Source: a virus
Length of the DNA: 37,473 nucleotides
IMG/VR virus record: IMGVR_UViG_3300021962_000276
Span: 1 to 37,473 of that record
Direction: 5' to 3' (one strand)
A model generated the notes under the pieces. The model saw only the letters and a program-made list of their open reading frames with translations. It ran no database searches and was not told the DNA's origin. Positions 17,319 to 24,484 of this stretch are shown here, piece after piece. Each line of letters opens with the position of its first letter. Position 1 is the stretch's first letter. A program made the translations under genes and the position numbers.

Positions 17319-17969
17319 ATGAAACTAATCAGAGAAGAAATCGAAAAGGTAGAGGTTATTACCGAGGAAAAGAACGGTAAGAAAATCCTCTATATCCAAG
17401 GACCTTTTTTACAGACTGAGCAACAAAACCGTAATGGTAGAGTTTATCGTTTAAATGTAATGGAGCGTGAAGTTAAGAGATATAATGAACAGTATATTTC
17501 TAAAGGTCGTGCATTAGGAGAACTTGGTCATCCAGATGGTCCAACCATCAATCTTGATCGAGTTTCACATAAGATTGTTTCTCTTGAACAAAAAGGAAAT
17601 GATTTTATTGGTAAGGCACAGATCCTTTCAACACCAATGGGTAAGATTGCAGAATCTTTACTTAAAGATGGGGTAACTCTTGGAGTTTCATCTCGTGGTA
17701 TTGGTTCACTTCGTCCAACTAAAGAAGGTTATTCTGAAGTTGGTGAAGACTTTATGCTTGCTACTGCAGCAGATATTGTGGCAGATCCTTCTGCACCTGA
17801 CGCTTTTGTTCAGGGAATTATGGAAGGTAAAGAGTGGGTATGGGAAGGTGGAATCCTTCGTGAAAGACTAGCGGAGCAAACTAAGCGTAATATTAATACT
17901 TTAGTTGATCAAGGAAGACTTGAAGAGCATAAGTTAGACTTATTTAATAAGTTTATAAATAGTTTATAA
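17319..17969 (+). CDS. 21: Prohead core protease gp21
   Basis: A 216-residue protein (T4 gp21 is 212). The likely catalytic His is H71 in GELGHPDGP and the serine is S124 or S125 in GVSSRG, a spacing close to the H85/S140 pair of T4. The third acidic residue is probably in ADIVADPSAPDAFV (residues ~151-164). It matures the prohead by cutting scaffold gp22, core proteins and the capsid protein propeptide after L/I-x-E sites; such a site is visible in gp23 here. A late-type motif TATAAATA (17954-17961) lies in its last codons. Confidence 0.95.
   Translation: MKLIREEIEKVEVITEEKNGKKILYIQGPFLQTEQQNRNGRVYRLNVMEREVKRYNEQYISKGRALGELGHPDGPTINLDRVSHKIVSLEQKGNDFIGKAQILSTPMGKIAESLLKDGVTLGVSSRGIGSLRPTKEGYSEVGEDFMLATAADIVADPSAPDAFVQGIMEGKEWVWEGGILRERLAEQTKRNINTLVDQGRLEEHKLDLFNKFINSL
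17954..17961 (+). promoter_or_regulatory. Exact T4 late promoter octamer (TATAAATA) in the end of gene 21
   Basis: This is the only perfect TATAAATA I noted in the window. It lies inside the last codons of the protease gene, 64 bases before gene 22. It may act with the motifs at 17981-17992 to raise gene 22-23 expression, or it may be codon coincidence. Confidence 0.4.
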
Positions 17970-17980
17970 ATTTATATTTT

Positions 17981-17992
17981 AATAAATAAATA
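17981..17992 (+). promoter_or_regulatory. Overlapping late promoter motifs before gene 22
   Basis: AATAAATAAATA contains two overlapping late elements (17981-17988 and 17985-17992) in the gap between genes 21 and 22, 33 bases before the gene 22 ATG. A ribosome site, CGGAGAG at 18014-18020, follows. As no late motif was found just before gene 23, this cluster probably drives both scaffold and capsid genes. Confidence 0.65.
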
Positions 17993-18025
17993 TAGATTAA
18001 AATAGAGGTTAATCGGAGAGTTCTA

Positions 18026-19159
18026 ATGTCCAGTGGAGATCTACAAGAAATGGAAGTAGGCACTAAGCAATCCAAAACCGCCGTTAATTCAGGCGCAAAA
18101 GCATCTGATCCAATGCCAACCATGGCAGATCCTGGAACCCAGTTAGCTAGCGTAGAAGACCTAGGCGGTCCTACTCCAGAAAACTACAAGTCTGACGACG
18201 AATCAGCAAAACTAAAAGATCCTTCAGCAACTCTAAAGCAAGTTAGAGATGTTGTCAACAAGAGTGCAGGCAAAGCAGATGCAATGCCAAAAGGCATGAA
18301 GGAAGATGAAGATCTAGAAGATGAAGAAGTAATTGCTGAAGATGAAGATCTAGAAGATGAAGAAGTAATCTCTGAAGAAGAAAGAGATGAAGATGAGGAT
18401 GAAGATGAGGAAGAGGAAGTAGAAGAAGAGTTCAATATCGAAGAAGATGTTGAAGCACTTCTTGCTGGAGAAGAACTCTCCGAAGAGTTCCAAGAGAAAG
18501 CAAAACTAGTTTTTGAAACTGCTCTAAGAGCAAGAGTTTCAGAGATTCGTGAATCTCTTGAAGCACAATATGAAGAAGTACTTGCAGAAGAAGTTGCTGC
18601 AATTAAGATCGCTCTAGAAGAGCGTGTTGATTCTTACTTAGAGTATGTTGCTGATGAGTGGATGACTGAGAATCAACTAGTAGTCCAGGCTGGTATTAAA
18701 GAAGAACTCTCCGAGTCCTTCATGACCGGTCTAAAAGGACTTTTTGAAGAGCATTATGTAACAATCCCTGAAGATAAATATGATGTACTAGATAGCATGG
18801 TAGAAAAACTTGATGAAATGGAGACAAAACTCAACGAGCAAATTGAGAAGAACATCTCCCTAAACAAGCGTCTCGCAGAGTCGGTTGCTGACGGAATCTT
18901 CGATGAAATTTCAGAGGGCCTCGCTGCTACTCAGAAAGAAAAGCTCGCTTCACTTGCAGAAAGTGTTGAGTTTGAAAGTGAAGAAAAATATCGTGAAAAA
19001 CTAGAGACCCTAAGGGAATCATATTTCCCAACAAATGGAGTTTCTCCAAAGGCACAAACTGAAACCCTCTCTGAGGGAGTAGATTCTGCTCCTGAAACTT
19101 ATAGCAACTCAATGAGTGCTTATTTAAGAGCACTTTCAGTTACTTCGCCAAAAAACTGA
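18026..19159 (+). CDS. 22: Prohead scaffolding core protein gp22
   Basis: A 377-residue, highly acidic, largely helical protein (T4 gp22 is 269). The first ~95 residues are a polar, Pro/Gly-containing arm longer than in T4. Residues ~92-145 are almost all Glu/Asp and contain a perfect 12-residue duplication. The rest is coiled-coil scaffold (EVAAIKIALEERVDSYLEYV, LDSMVEKLDEMETKLNEQIEKN split here) ending with a polar tail. It sits between protease gp21 and capsid gp23 as in T4. It forms the inner core that shapes the head and is then degraded by gp21. Confidence 0.93.
   Translation: MSSGDLQEMEVGTKQSKTAVNSGAKASDPMPTMADPGTQLASVEDLGGPTPENYKSDDESAKLKDPSATLKQVRDVVNKSAGKADAMPKGMKEDEDLEDEEVIAEDEDLEDEEVISEEERDEDEDEDEEEEVEEEFNIEEDVEALLAGEELSEEFQEKAKLVFETALRARVSEIRESLEAQYEEVLAEEVAAIKIALEERVDSYLEYVADEWMTENQLVVQAGIKEELSESFMTGLKGLFEEHYVTIPEDKYDVLDSMVEKLDEMETKLNEQIEKNISLNKRLAESVADGIFDEISEGLAATQKEKLASLAESVEFESEEKYREKLETLRESYFPTNGVSPKAQTETLSEGVDSAPETYSNSMSAYLRALSVTSPKN
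18302..18373 (+). repeat. Tandem 36-bp duplication in gene 22
   Basis: Units 18302-18337 and 18338-18373 are identical over their first 32 bases. Each encodes EDEDLEDEEVI plus A or S. The period is 12 codons, so the frame is kept. It lengthens the acidic tract of the scaffold and is probably a recent slippage or unequal-recombination event. Confidence 0.9.
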
Positions 19160-19173
19160 ATTTAATATTAAAT
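19160..19173. other. 14-bp perfect palindrome between genes 22 and 23
   Basis: ATTTAATATTAAAT begins directly after the gene 22 stop. It is its own reverse complement. It is too short and AT-rich for a terminator and has no T run; it may be an RNA processing or protein site or chance in AT-rich DNA. Confidence 0.35.
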
Positions 19174-19210
19174 CAAACCTAACAAACACACTTTTAAGAG
19201 GTAAAAGCAA

Positions 19211-20611
19211 ATGTTCAGTCAAGAGCATCTGCAGGAAAAGTGGGCACCCCTTCTGAACTATGAAGGCCTTGATACCATCAAGGATTCACACAGAAGATCA
19301 GTAACCGCTCAACTGCTAGAAAACCAAGAAAGATTTCTAAGAGAGCAAAACGATTTTGCAACTTCAGGTTCATTCCTAACTGAGGCTCCAACCAACTCAG
19401 CAGGTACTGGTGGTTATTCAAACACTGGTACTGGTGCTGCTGCTGGTGGTCCTGTTGCAGGTTTCGATCCTGTTCTAATCAGTCTAATTCGCCGCGCAAT
19501 GCCTAACCTGGTCGCTTATGACCTCGCTGGCGTTCAACCAATGACCGGTCCTACTGGACTCATCTTCGCAATGCGTTCACGCTACACCAATCAGAGTGGT
19601 ACTGAAGCATTCTTCGACGAAGCAAATACTGCATTCTCTGGTCAGGACAGCGGATTCAACAACGAAGGTGCATTTACCGATGGAGTTGCTGGTTTCGGTA
19701 CTACTGCTCAGTCAGGTACTAACCCAGGCGTTCTAAACCCAGTTGGTGCTGCTTCATCCCTATCCTACAATGTAGGTCAAGGCATGAACACTGGAGACGC
19801 TGAGAATCTCGGCGTATCTGATCAGTTCAACGAAATGGCATTCTCAATCGAGAAAGTCACCGTAACTGCGAAGTCCAGAGCACTCAAGGCCGAGTATTCA
19901 CTAGAACTCGCTCAAGACCTCAAGGCTATTCACGGTCTAAATGCAGAAGCAGAACTTGCTAACATTCTCTCTACTGAGATCCTCGCTGAGATCAACAGAG
20001 AAGTTATCAGAACCATCTATAAGGTTGCTGAGCAAGGTGCTGCTGTAAATACTGCTACCGCTGGTGTATTTGACCTTGATGTTGACTCCAACGGTCGTTG
20101 GTCAGTTGAGAAGTTCAAGGGTCTACTCTTCCAAATCGAGCGCGACGCTAACGCAATCGCACAAAGAACTCGTAGAGGAAAGGGCAACACTATCCTTTGC
20201 TCCGCTGATGTTGCTTCAGCACTAGCAATGGCAGGTGTACTTGATTACACCCCTGCACTTAATGCAAATCTAAATGTAGACGATACTGGCAATACCTTTG
20301 CTGGTACTTTAATGGGCAAATTCCGCGTTTACATTGACCCATATTCAGCAAATGTATCTGCTCAGCAGTACTATGTTGTAGGTTATAAGGGTTCTTCACC
20401 TTATGACGCTGGACTATTCTATTGCCCATATGTTCCCCTCCAAATGGTTCGTGCCGTTGGTGAGAACACCTTCCAGCCAAAGATCGGCTTCAAGACCCGT
20501 TACGGTATTGTTGCAAATCCATTCGCAGAAGGAACCAACAAGGGTCTCGGTGCTCTTACTCACAACGCAAACCGTTACTACAGAAGAGTACAGGTCAAGA
20601 ACCTCATGTGA
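19211..20611 (+). CDS. 23: Major capsid protein gp23
   Basis: A 466-residue HK97-fold capsid protein (T4 gp23 is 521). The helical propeptide (EHLQEKWAPLLNYEGLDTIK...LLENQERFLREQ) ends in SFLTE|APTN: E58 in the L-x-E context is the expected gp21 cut site. Conserved core phrases follow: PVAGFDPVLISLIRRAMPNL, DLAGVQPMTGPTGLIFAMRS, KSRALKAEYSLELAQDLKAI, TILCSADVASALAMAG, FRVYIDPYSAN and FQPKIGFKTRYGIVANPF. Codon use is visibly more G+C-rich than its neighbours, as expected for the most expressed gene. Ribosome site AGAGG. It is closed by the terminator at 20634-20658. Confidence 0.98.
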   Translation: MFSQEHLQEKWAPLLNYEGLDTIKDSHRRSVTAQLLENQERFLREQNDFATSGSFLTEAPTNSAGTGGYSNTGTGAAAGGPVAGFDPVLISLIRRAMPNLVAYDLAGVQPMTGPTGLIFAMRSRYTNQSGTEAFFDEANTAFSGQDSGFNNEGAFTDGVAGFGTTAQSGTNPGVLNPVGAASSLSYNVGQGMNTGDAENLGVSDQFNEMAFSIEKVTVTAKSRALKAEYSLELAQDLKAIHGLNAEAELANILSTEILAEINREVIRTIYKVAEQGAAVNTATAGVFDLDVDSNGRWSVEKFKGLLFQIERDANAIAQRTRRGKGNTILCSADVASALAMAGVLDYTPALNANLNVDDTGNTFAGTLMGKFRVYIDPYSANVSAQQYYVVGYKGSSPYDAGLFYCPYVPLQMVRAVGENTFQPKIGFKTRYGIVANPFAEGTNKGLGALTHNANRYYRRVQVKNLM

Positions 20612-20633
20612 TCCATTTCACAACTCTTTATCA

Positions 20634-20658
20634 GGGACCCGAAAGGGTCCCTTTTTTT
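20634..20658 (+). terminator. Strong intrinsic terminator after gene 23
   Basis: Stem GGGACCC (20634-20640) pairs with GGGTCCC (20645-20651) around a GAAA tetraloop, followed by seven T. This ends the capsid transcript 23 bases after the gene 23 stop and separates the head genes from gene 3 and the recombination genes. Confidence 0.95.
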
Positions 20659-20659
20659 G

Positions 20660-20667
20660 TCTAAATA
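20660..20667 (+). promoter_or_regulatory. Possible late promoter variant (TCTAAATA) after the gene 23 terminator
   Basis: The octamer is the same as that before gene 20 and is placed directly after the terminator T run. It ends only 11 bases before the ATG at 20679, so the leader would be very short; the call is tentative. Confidence 0.3.
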
Positions 20668-20678
20668 GTTAGAAAAAA

Positions 20679-21245
20679 ATGGCAGATTATAAGGAATATA
20701 ATAATGCTATAGAAAATAGAAATTTTCTATCTGCTTTAGGGTTTAGATTTACCGTAAACAGAGCGCCTAAGGTTGCATATTTTACTAATATTGCTAATAT
20801 TCCAGGTTTAGAACTCGGTGTTGCAAAACAACAAAACTATCTAACAGAAATTCCAGTTCCTGGAGATAAGATAACTTTTGATGATTTTACATTAAAATTT
20901 TTAGTTGATGAAAATCTTGAGAATTATATGGAACTTCAAAAATGGATGAGAGGTTTAGGGTTTCCAGAATCTTTAGATGAAATTTATGACTTGCAAAAGA
21001 ATAATAAAAAATTTTCAGAGAATATTAGAAAGTCCCAAATGAATATCTATTCAGATGGTACTTTGATCGTTTATAATAGTAATCAAAGATATAATTTTGA
21101 AGTTAGATTTAGTTATCTCTTTCCATATAAACTATCACCATTACAATTTGATTCTACTACACCAGATGATCAATACTTTACTGCAGAAGTATCTTTTAAA
21201 TATTTGATGTATAATATAACTGATAAAAACGGAAATACCTTATGA
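20679..21245 (+). CDS. 3: Tail completion protein, gp3 by position, with a tube-like sequence
   Basis: A 188-residue protein (T4 gp3 is 176) directly after gene 23 and before uvsY, the slot occupied by gene 3 in T4-like cyanophages. The sequence pattern is that of a tail-tube fold: FRFTVNRAPKVAYFTNIANIPG, LTEIPVPGDKITFDDFTLKF, LENYMELQKWMRGLGFP, and late strands YNFEVRFSYLFPYKLS and FTAEVSFKYLMYNI. The gene 19 product shows the same order of elements. It probably caps the tube or joins tube and neck. A baseplate tube-initiator role (gp54-like) is the main alternative. Confidence 0.7.
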   Translation: MADYKEYNNAIENRNFLSALGFRFTVNRAPKVAYFTNIANIPGLELGVAKQQNYLTEIPVPGDKITFDDFTLKFLVDENLENYMELQKWMRGLGFPESLDEIYDLQKNNKKFSENIRKSQMNIYSDGTLIVYNSNQRYNFEVRFSYLFPYKLSPLQFDSTTPDDQYFTAEVSFKYLMYNITDKNGNTL

Positions 21246-21679
21246 CATTTGATTTGGAAACAATTCAAAATATGTGGGAGAAGGATTCAAAAATAGATAT
21301 TGATAATTTACATACAGAATCTATTAACATTCCTGTTCTTCACGCAAAATATTTTGATCTTTATAACAATATAATACTTTTAAAGAAAAAAGCAGAGCAA
21401 CAAAGAAAAAATATTCGTCACGAAAGATATGAGTATTATTCTGGAAAGGCAGATGCAGAAGTGTATCAGGAAGATCCTTTTCCTAAAAAAATAAGAGATA
21501 AAGATACTATGCAAAAGTATCTAGATGCTGATGATAAATTGATGAATGTAAATCTCAAAATAGACTACTATGAAACTCTCATAAATTATATTGAGAGTAT
21601 TCTTAAACAAGTCTCTAATAGGACTTATCAGATTAAGAATGCCATCGAATTTATTAAATTCCAGGCAGGTTATGGTTAA
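21242..21679 (+). CDS. uvsY: Recombination mediator UvsY
   Basis: A 145-residue protein (T4 UvsY is 137) overlapping gene 3 by four bases (ATGA). The diagnostic YYSGKADAE (compare T4 YYSGRGDGD) is at residues ~60-68, followed by a basic segment, a DADDKLMNVNLKIDYYETLI helix and the C-terminal IKNAIEFIKFQAG. UvsY loads the UvsX recombinase on gp32-coated single-stranded DNA. It directly precedes uvsW, as in T4 and relatives. Confidence 0.92.
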   Translation: MTFDLETIQNMWEKDSKIDIDNLHTESINIPVLHAKYFDLYNNIILLKKKAEQQRKNIRHERYEYYSGKADAEVYQEDPFPKKIRDKDTMQKYLDADDKLMNVNLKIDYYETLINYIESILKQVSNRTYQIKNAIEFIKFQAGYG

Positions 21680-23144
21680 TAGTGCAGATCTCATTATTTC
21701 AAAGTCTAATGAAGTATATTTAAAAATAGAAACGGAACCTCATATTGAATATGAACTTAGAGATTATTTTAAGTTTGAGGTTCCTAATGCCAAATTCATG
21801 CCTCAATATAGAAAAAGAAATTGGAATGGAGAAATTCATTTATTTGATCCTAGAACCAAACAACTTTATATTGGTCTTTTAGATAAATTAGCAACTTTCT
21901 GCAAAAATTATAATTATACTTATGAGTTTAAAGATAACAAATATTATGGACTTCCATTTGAAATTAATGAACACATTTCAATAGAAGGAGTAAAGGATTA
22001 TATTTCTTCTATTACTCACTTTTCTCCAAGGTCTTATCAAATAGAGGCAGTATATGATGCCCTACGACATAATCGAAAACTTCTGATAAGTCCAACTGCG
22101 TCAGGAAAAAGTTTGATGATTTACGCTGTCTTGCGGTACTATGCGGATAAGAATCAAAAAATTCTGATAGTTGTTCCAACGACCAGTCTTGTAGATCAAC
22201 TAGTCGGTGATTTTCGTGATTACGGATGGGATGCTGATTCATATTGCCACAAGATATACTCTGGTAGAGAAAAGAGAAATGATATGCCAGTTACAGTTAC
22301 TACTTGGCAATCTGTATATAAATTAGAAAGATCTTTCTTTGAAGATTATGATGTAGTTATTGGAGATGAGGCACACTTATTTAAAAGTAAGTCTCTTATA
22401 TCTATAATGACAAAGTTGCATCATGCAAAATATAGATTTGGTTTTACTGGAACTTTAGATGGAACTCAAACTCATAAATGGGTTCTTGAAGGATTATTTG
22501 GACCATCATATAAAGTAACTAGAACATCTGAATTGATGGAAAAAGGACACATATCTAAACTTGATATTAGATGTCTCCTATTAAAGCATAACCCTCAAAA
22601 ATTTGAAACCTATGAAGATGAGATTCAATATTTAATATCTCATGATAAAAGAAATAACTTCATTAAAAATTTAGCAATAGATTTAAAAGGAAATACATTA
22701 GTCTTATTTAATAGAGTGTCTGCTCATGGAGAACCACTTTTTAATAAAATAAATAGTTCTGTTGGTGACACTAGAAAAGTATTTTTTGTTCATGGAGGAG
22801 TTGATACTGAAGAAAGAGAATTAGTAAGAGAGATAACAGAAAGAGAAAACAACGCTATTATTGTTGCCTCTTATGGAACTTTTTCTACAGGTATTAATAT
22901 TAAGAACCTCCATAATGTTATCTTTGCTTCACCCAGTAAATCAAGAATTAGAAATCTTCAGTCAATTGGAAGAGTACTTAGAAAGGGAAAAAATAAAACT
23001 AAAGCTGTCCTCTACGACATCTCTGATGATTGTACATATAAATCATTAAAAAATTATACTCTTAATCATCTAATAGAAAGAATAAAAATATATAATGAAG
23101 AAAATTTTAATTACGAAATATTACCTATTAATTTAAAAGAATGA
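21672..23144 (+). CDS. uvsW: Recombination and branch-migration helicase UvsW
   Basis: A 490-residue SF2 helicase from ATG 21672 (T4 UvsW is 503), overlapping uvsY by eight bases; the frame is open further upstream but only inside uvsY. A small N-terminal domain (residues 1-115, NWNGEIHLFDPRTKQLYIGL) precedes Walker A SPTASGKS (140-147), the DEAH box (232-235), FTGTLDG, then helicase C-terminal motifs GTFSTGINIKN and QSIGRVLRKGKNK. It unwinds R-loops and branched DNA and turns off origin-dependent replication in favour of recombination-dependent replication. Confidence 0.95.
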   Translation: MVNSADLIISKSNEVYLKIETEPHIEYELRDYFKFEVPNAKFMPQYRKRNWNGEIHLFDPRTKQLYIGLLDKLATFCKNYNYTYEFKDNKYYGLPFEINEHISIEGVKDYISSITHFSPRSYQIEAVYDALRHNRKLLISPTASGKSLMIYAVLRYYADKNQKILIVVPTTSLVDQLVGDFRDYGWDADSYCHKIYSGREKRNDMPVTVTTWQSVYKLERSFFEDYDVVIGDEAHLFKSKSLISIMTKLHHAKYRFGFTGTLDGTQTHKWVLEGLFGPSYKVTRTSELMEKGHISKLDIRCLLLKHNPQKFETYEDEIQYLISHDKRNNFIKNLAIDLKGNTLVLFNRVSAHGEPLFNKINSSVGDTRKVFFVHGGVDTEERELVREITERENNAIIVASYGTFSTGINIKNLHNVIFASPSKSRIRNLQSIGRVLRKGKNKTKAVLYDISDDCTYKSLKNYTLNHLIERIKIYNEENFNYEILPINLKE

Positions 23145-23542
23145 TGGAAGATGAATTTTTTGCTTCAATAAAATTAAAGAATGGAGAAGAGATTTTCTCT
23201 AAGGTATCTCCTTCTGACGAAGGAGATAAAGTTATTCTAATATTAGAAAATCCAGTAATAATAAAGGAAATAAAAATTAGATCAGAAACTTCTGGATACA
23301 AAGTAGAACCTTGGATTAAATCATCTTCTCAAGATATTTTTGTTATTAATATGGAAGATGTATTAACCATATCAGAATCTTCTGATAGTTATTTTATTAA
23401 AATATATAATAAATTTTTAAGATCAAGTAGGCCTAATGTAAGTAAATCAAGCACTGATACATTTAAAAATAGAAAGATGGGATATATCTCTAATGTAACT
23501 GATGCTAAAAGTATTCTTGAAAAGATCTATAAGAACAGCTAA
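23141..23542 (+). CDS. Small conserved phage protein, Sm-like N-terminal fold suspected
   Basis: A 133-residue protein overlapping uvsW by four bases. The first ~60 residues (FFASIKLKNGEEIFSKVSPS, VILILENPVIIKE) show the five-strand pattern of small Sm-like barrels. They align loosely with the 96-residue protein at 36151-36441 (KLIRMSSGEDVVTEVLEE, IVVQNAIVAIP). The C-terminus (RKMGYISNVTDAKSILEKIY) is a short conserved-looking helix. The function is unknown. Being cotranscribed with uvsW suggests a role in replication or RNA handling, but this is only context. Confidence 0.75.
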   Translation: MMEDEFFASIKLKNGEEIFSKVSPSDEGDKVILILENPVIIKEIKIRSETSGYKVEPWIKSSSQDIFVINMEDVLTISESSDSYFIKIYNKFLRSSRPNVSKSSTDTFKNRKMGYISNVTDAKSILEKIYKNS

Positions 23543-23603
23543 AGCTCTTTAATATAATTATTTTAAACTCTGACAAAGTTATTATACACAGATTTCAAAT
23601 TAC

Positions 23604-23632
23604 TTGTCAAGTGTTTTTCAAAATGGTATAAT
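23604..23632 (+). promoter_or_regulatory. Near-consensus sigma70-type promoter before the gp55 operon
   Basis: TTGTCA (23604-23609), a 17-base spacer, and TATAAT (23627-23632) form an almost ideal host-type promoter in the 112-base gap 23543-23654. It would drive the cysteine-cluster gene, gp55, gp47, DUF3110 gene and gp46 with the host RNA polymerase, so before late transcription is possible. A CATAAATA octamer at 23648-23655 touches the ATG and is unlikely to be used. Confidence 0.85.
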
Positions 23633-23654
23633 TTAAACAATTCAAACCATAAAT

Positions 23655-24002
23655 ATGAATGATCCAGAGTTTCCTTGTACATTTTGTGGATGCTGTTGTT
23701 CTCATGTGGACATGGCAATAGAAAATGCTAGGAAATCTCCTCATCCGGTTTGGAATAACTCTGCAGAAACTTTTCCTTTCAGTTACGATATAAACGGTAA
23801 GTGTGAAAAACTCATTAATAATAAATGTTCTGTTTATGAAGATAGACCCTTACTTTGTAATTTAAAAAAATTGGGAGAGCTTCTTGAGTTAGATACAAAA
23901 ACATGGTATTACATGGTTTCTAAGTCATGTAATCAACTAATGGATCAAGAAAATGTCCCAGATGAATATAGGATCAATGCAGAAAACATACTTACAAGTT
24001 AA
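23655..24002 (+). CDS. YkgJ-type cysteine-cluster protein (putative metal binding)
   Basis: A 115-residue protein. CTFCGCCC at residues ~8-15, a middle Cys in GKCEKLINNKCSVYEDRPLLC and a late Cys (KSCNQL) give the pattern C..C..CC ... C......C..Y..RP..C seen in the YkgJ (UPF0153) family, thought to bind zinc or an Fe-S cluster. It is the first gene after the sigma70-type promoter and lies one base before gp55. This placement makes an early or middle regulatory role worth testing; the family function is not established. Confidence 0.8.
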   Translation: MNDPEFPCTFCGCCCSHVDMAIENARKSPHPVWNNSAETFPFSYDINGKCEKLINNKCSVYEDRPLLCNLKKLGELLELDTKTWYYMVSKSCNQLMDQENVPDEYRINAENILTS

Positions 24003-24003
24003 A

Positions 24004-24483
24004 ATGTCTAAAGGAAAAAGGTCGGAACATTATGTCAATAATAAAGAATTTTTAGAAGCTCTTATAATTTACAAGAAAAAATTAAAAGATGCTGAAGAGA
24101 AGGGATTGCCAAAACCTGTAATTCCAAGGTATATTGGTGAATGTTTCTTAAAGATTGCAAACCATTTATCATTTAAACCTAATTTTGTAAATTATATCTT
24201 TAAGGATGATATGATTTCAGATGGTATTGAAAATTGTGTTCAATATGTTCACAACTTTGATCCAGAAAAATCAGATAATCCATTTGCATATTTTACTCAA
24301 ATTATTTACTATGCATTTCTTAGAAGGATCCAAAAAGAAAAAAAGCAACTAGAGATTAAAAATAGAATCCTTGAGAAAAGTGGTTATGATCAAGTATTTG
24401 TAGATGATGATTCTAATGGTGGAGGAAATTATAGTGATTATAACAGCATCAAAGATACCGTGTATTCAAAAATGAGAAGTTGA
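24004..24483 (+). CDS. 55: Late-transcription sigma factor gp55
   Basis: A 159-residue protein (T4 gp55 is 185) from ATG 24004; an upstream in-frame ATG at 23953 lies inside the preceding gene and adds unrelated sequence. Matches to T4 gp55 are clear: YVNNKEFLEALI, DDMISDGIENCVQYVHNFDP, NPFAYFTQIIYYAFLRRIQKEKK (sigma region 2-like). It directs RNA polymerase to the TATAAATA-type -10 element, and in T4 acts with gp33 and the sliding clamp gp45 (here 33961-34629). gp33 is not seen in the window. Confidence 0.95.
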   Translation: MSKGKRSEHYVNNKEFLEALIIYKKKLKDAEEKGLPKPVIPRYIGECFLKIANHLSFKPNFVNYIFKDDMISDGIENCVQYVHNFDPEKSDNPFAYFTQIIYYAFLRRIQKEKKQLEIKNRILEKSGYDQVFVDDDSNGGGNYSDYNSIKDTVYSKMRS

Positions 24484-24484
24484 A

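Noticed and set aside
18184-18435. Minus-strand frame rich in serine opposite gene 22
   Set aside because: It is the complement of the Glu/Asp codon run (GAA/GAT read as TTC/ATC or TCT/TCA), not a gene.
20403-20672. 89-codon + frame across the end of gene 23 and its terminator
   Set aside because: It overlaps the capsid gene in another frame and reads through the terminator hairpin; no family pattern.
21591-21671. Upstream start for UvsW
   Set aside because: The extra 27 codons are entirely inside uvsY and look like out-of-frame sequence; ATG 21672 gives a normal eight-base overlap.
23553-23558. A second TATAAT in the 23543-23654 gap
   Set aside because: No -35 box at 16-18 bases; likely chance in AT-rich DNA.
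23648-23655. CATAAATA as a late promoter before the Cys-cluster gene
   Set aside because: It touches the start codon; RNA would begin inside the gene. The sigma70-type promoter just upstream explains expression.
23953-24003. Upstream start for gp55 at ATG 23953
   Set aside because: The extra 17 residues lie inside the preceding Cys-cluster gene, and alignment with T4 gp55 begins at the 24004 ATG.
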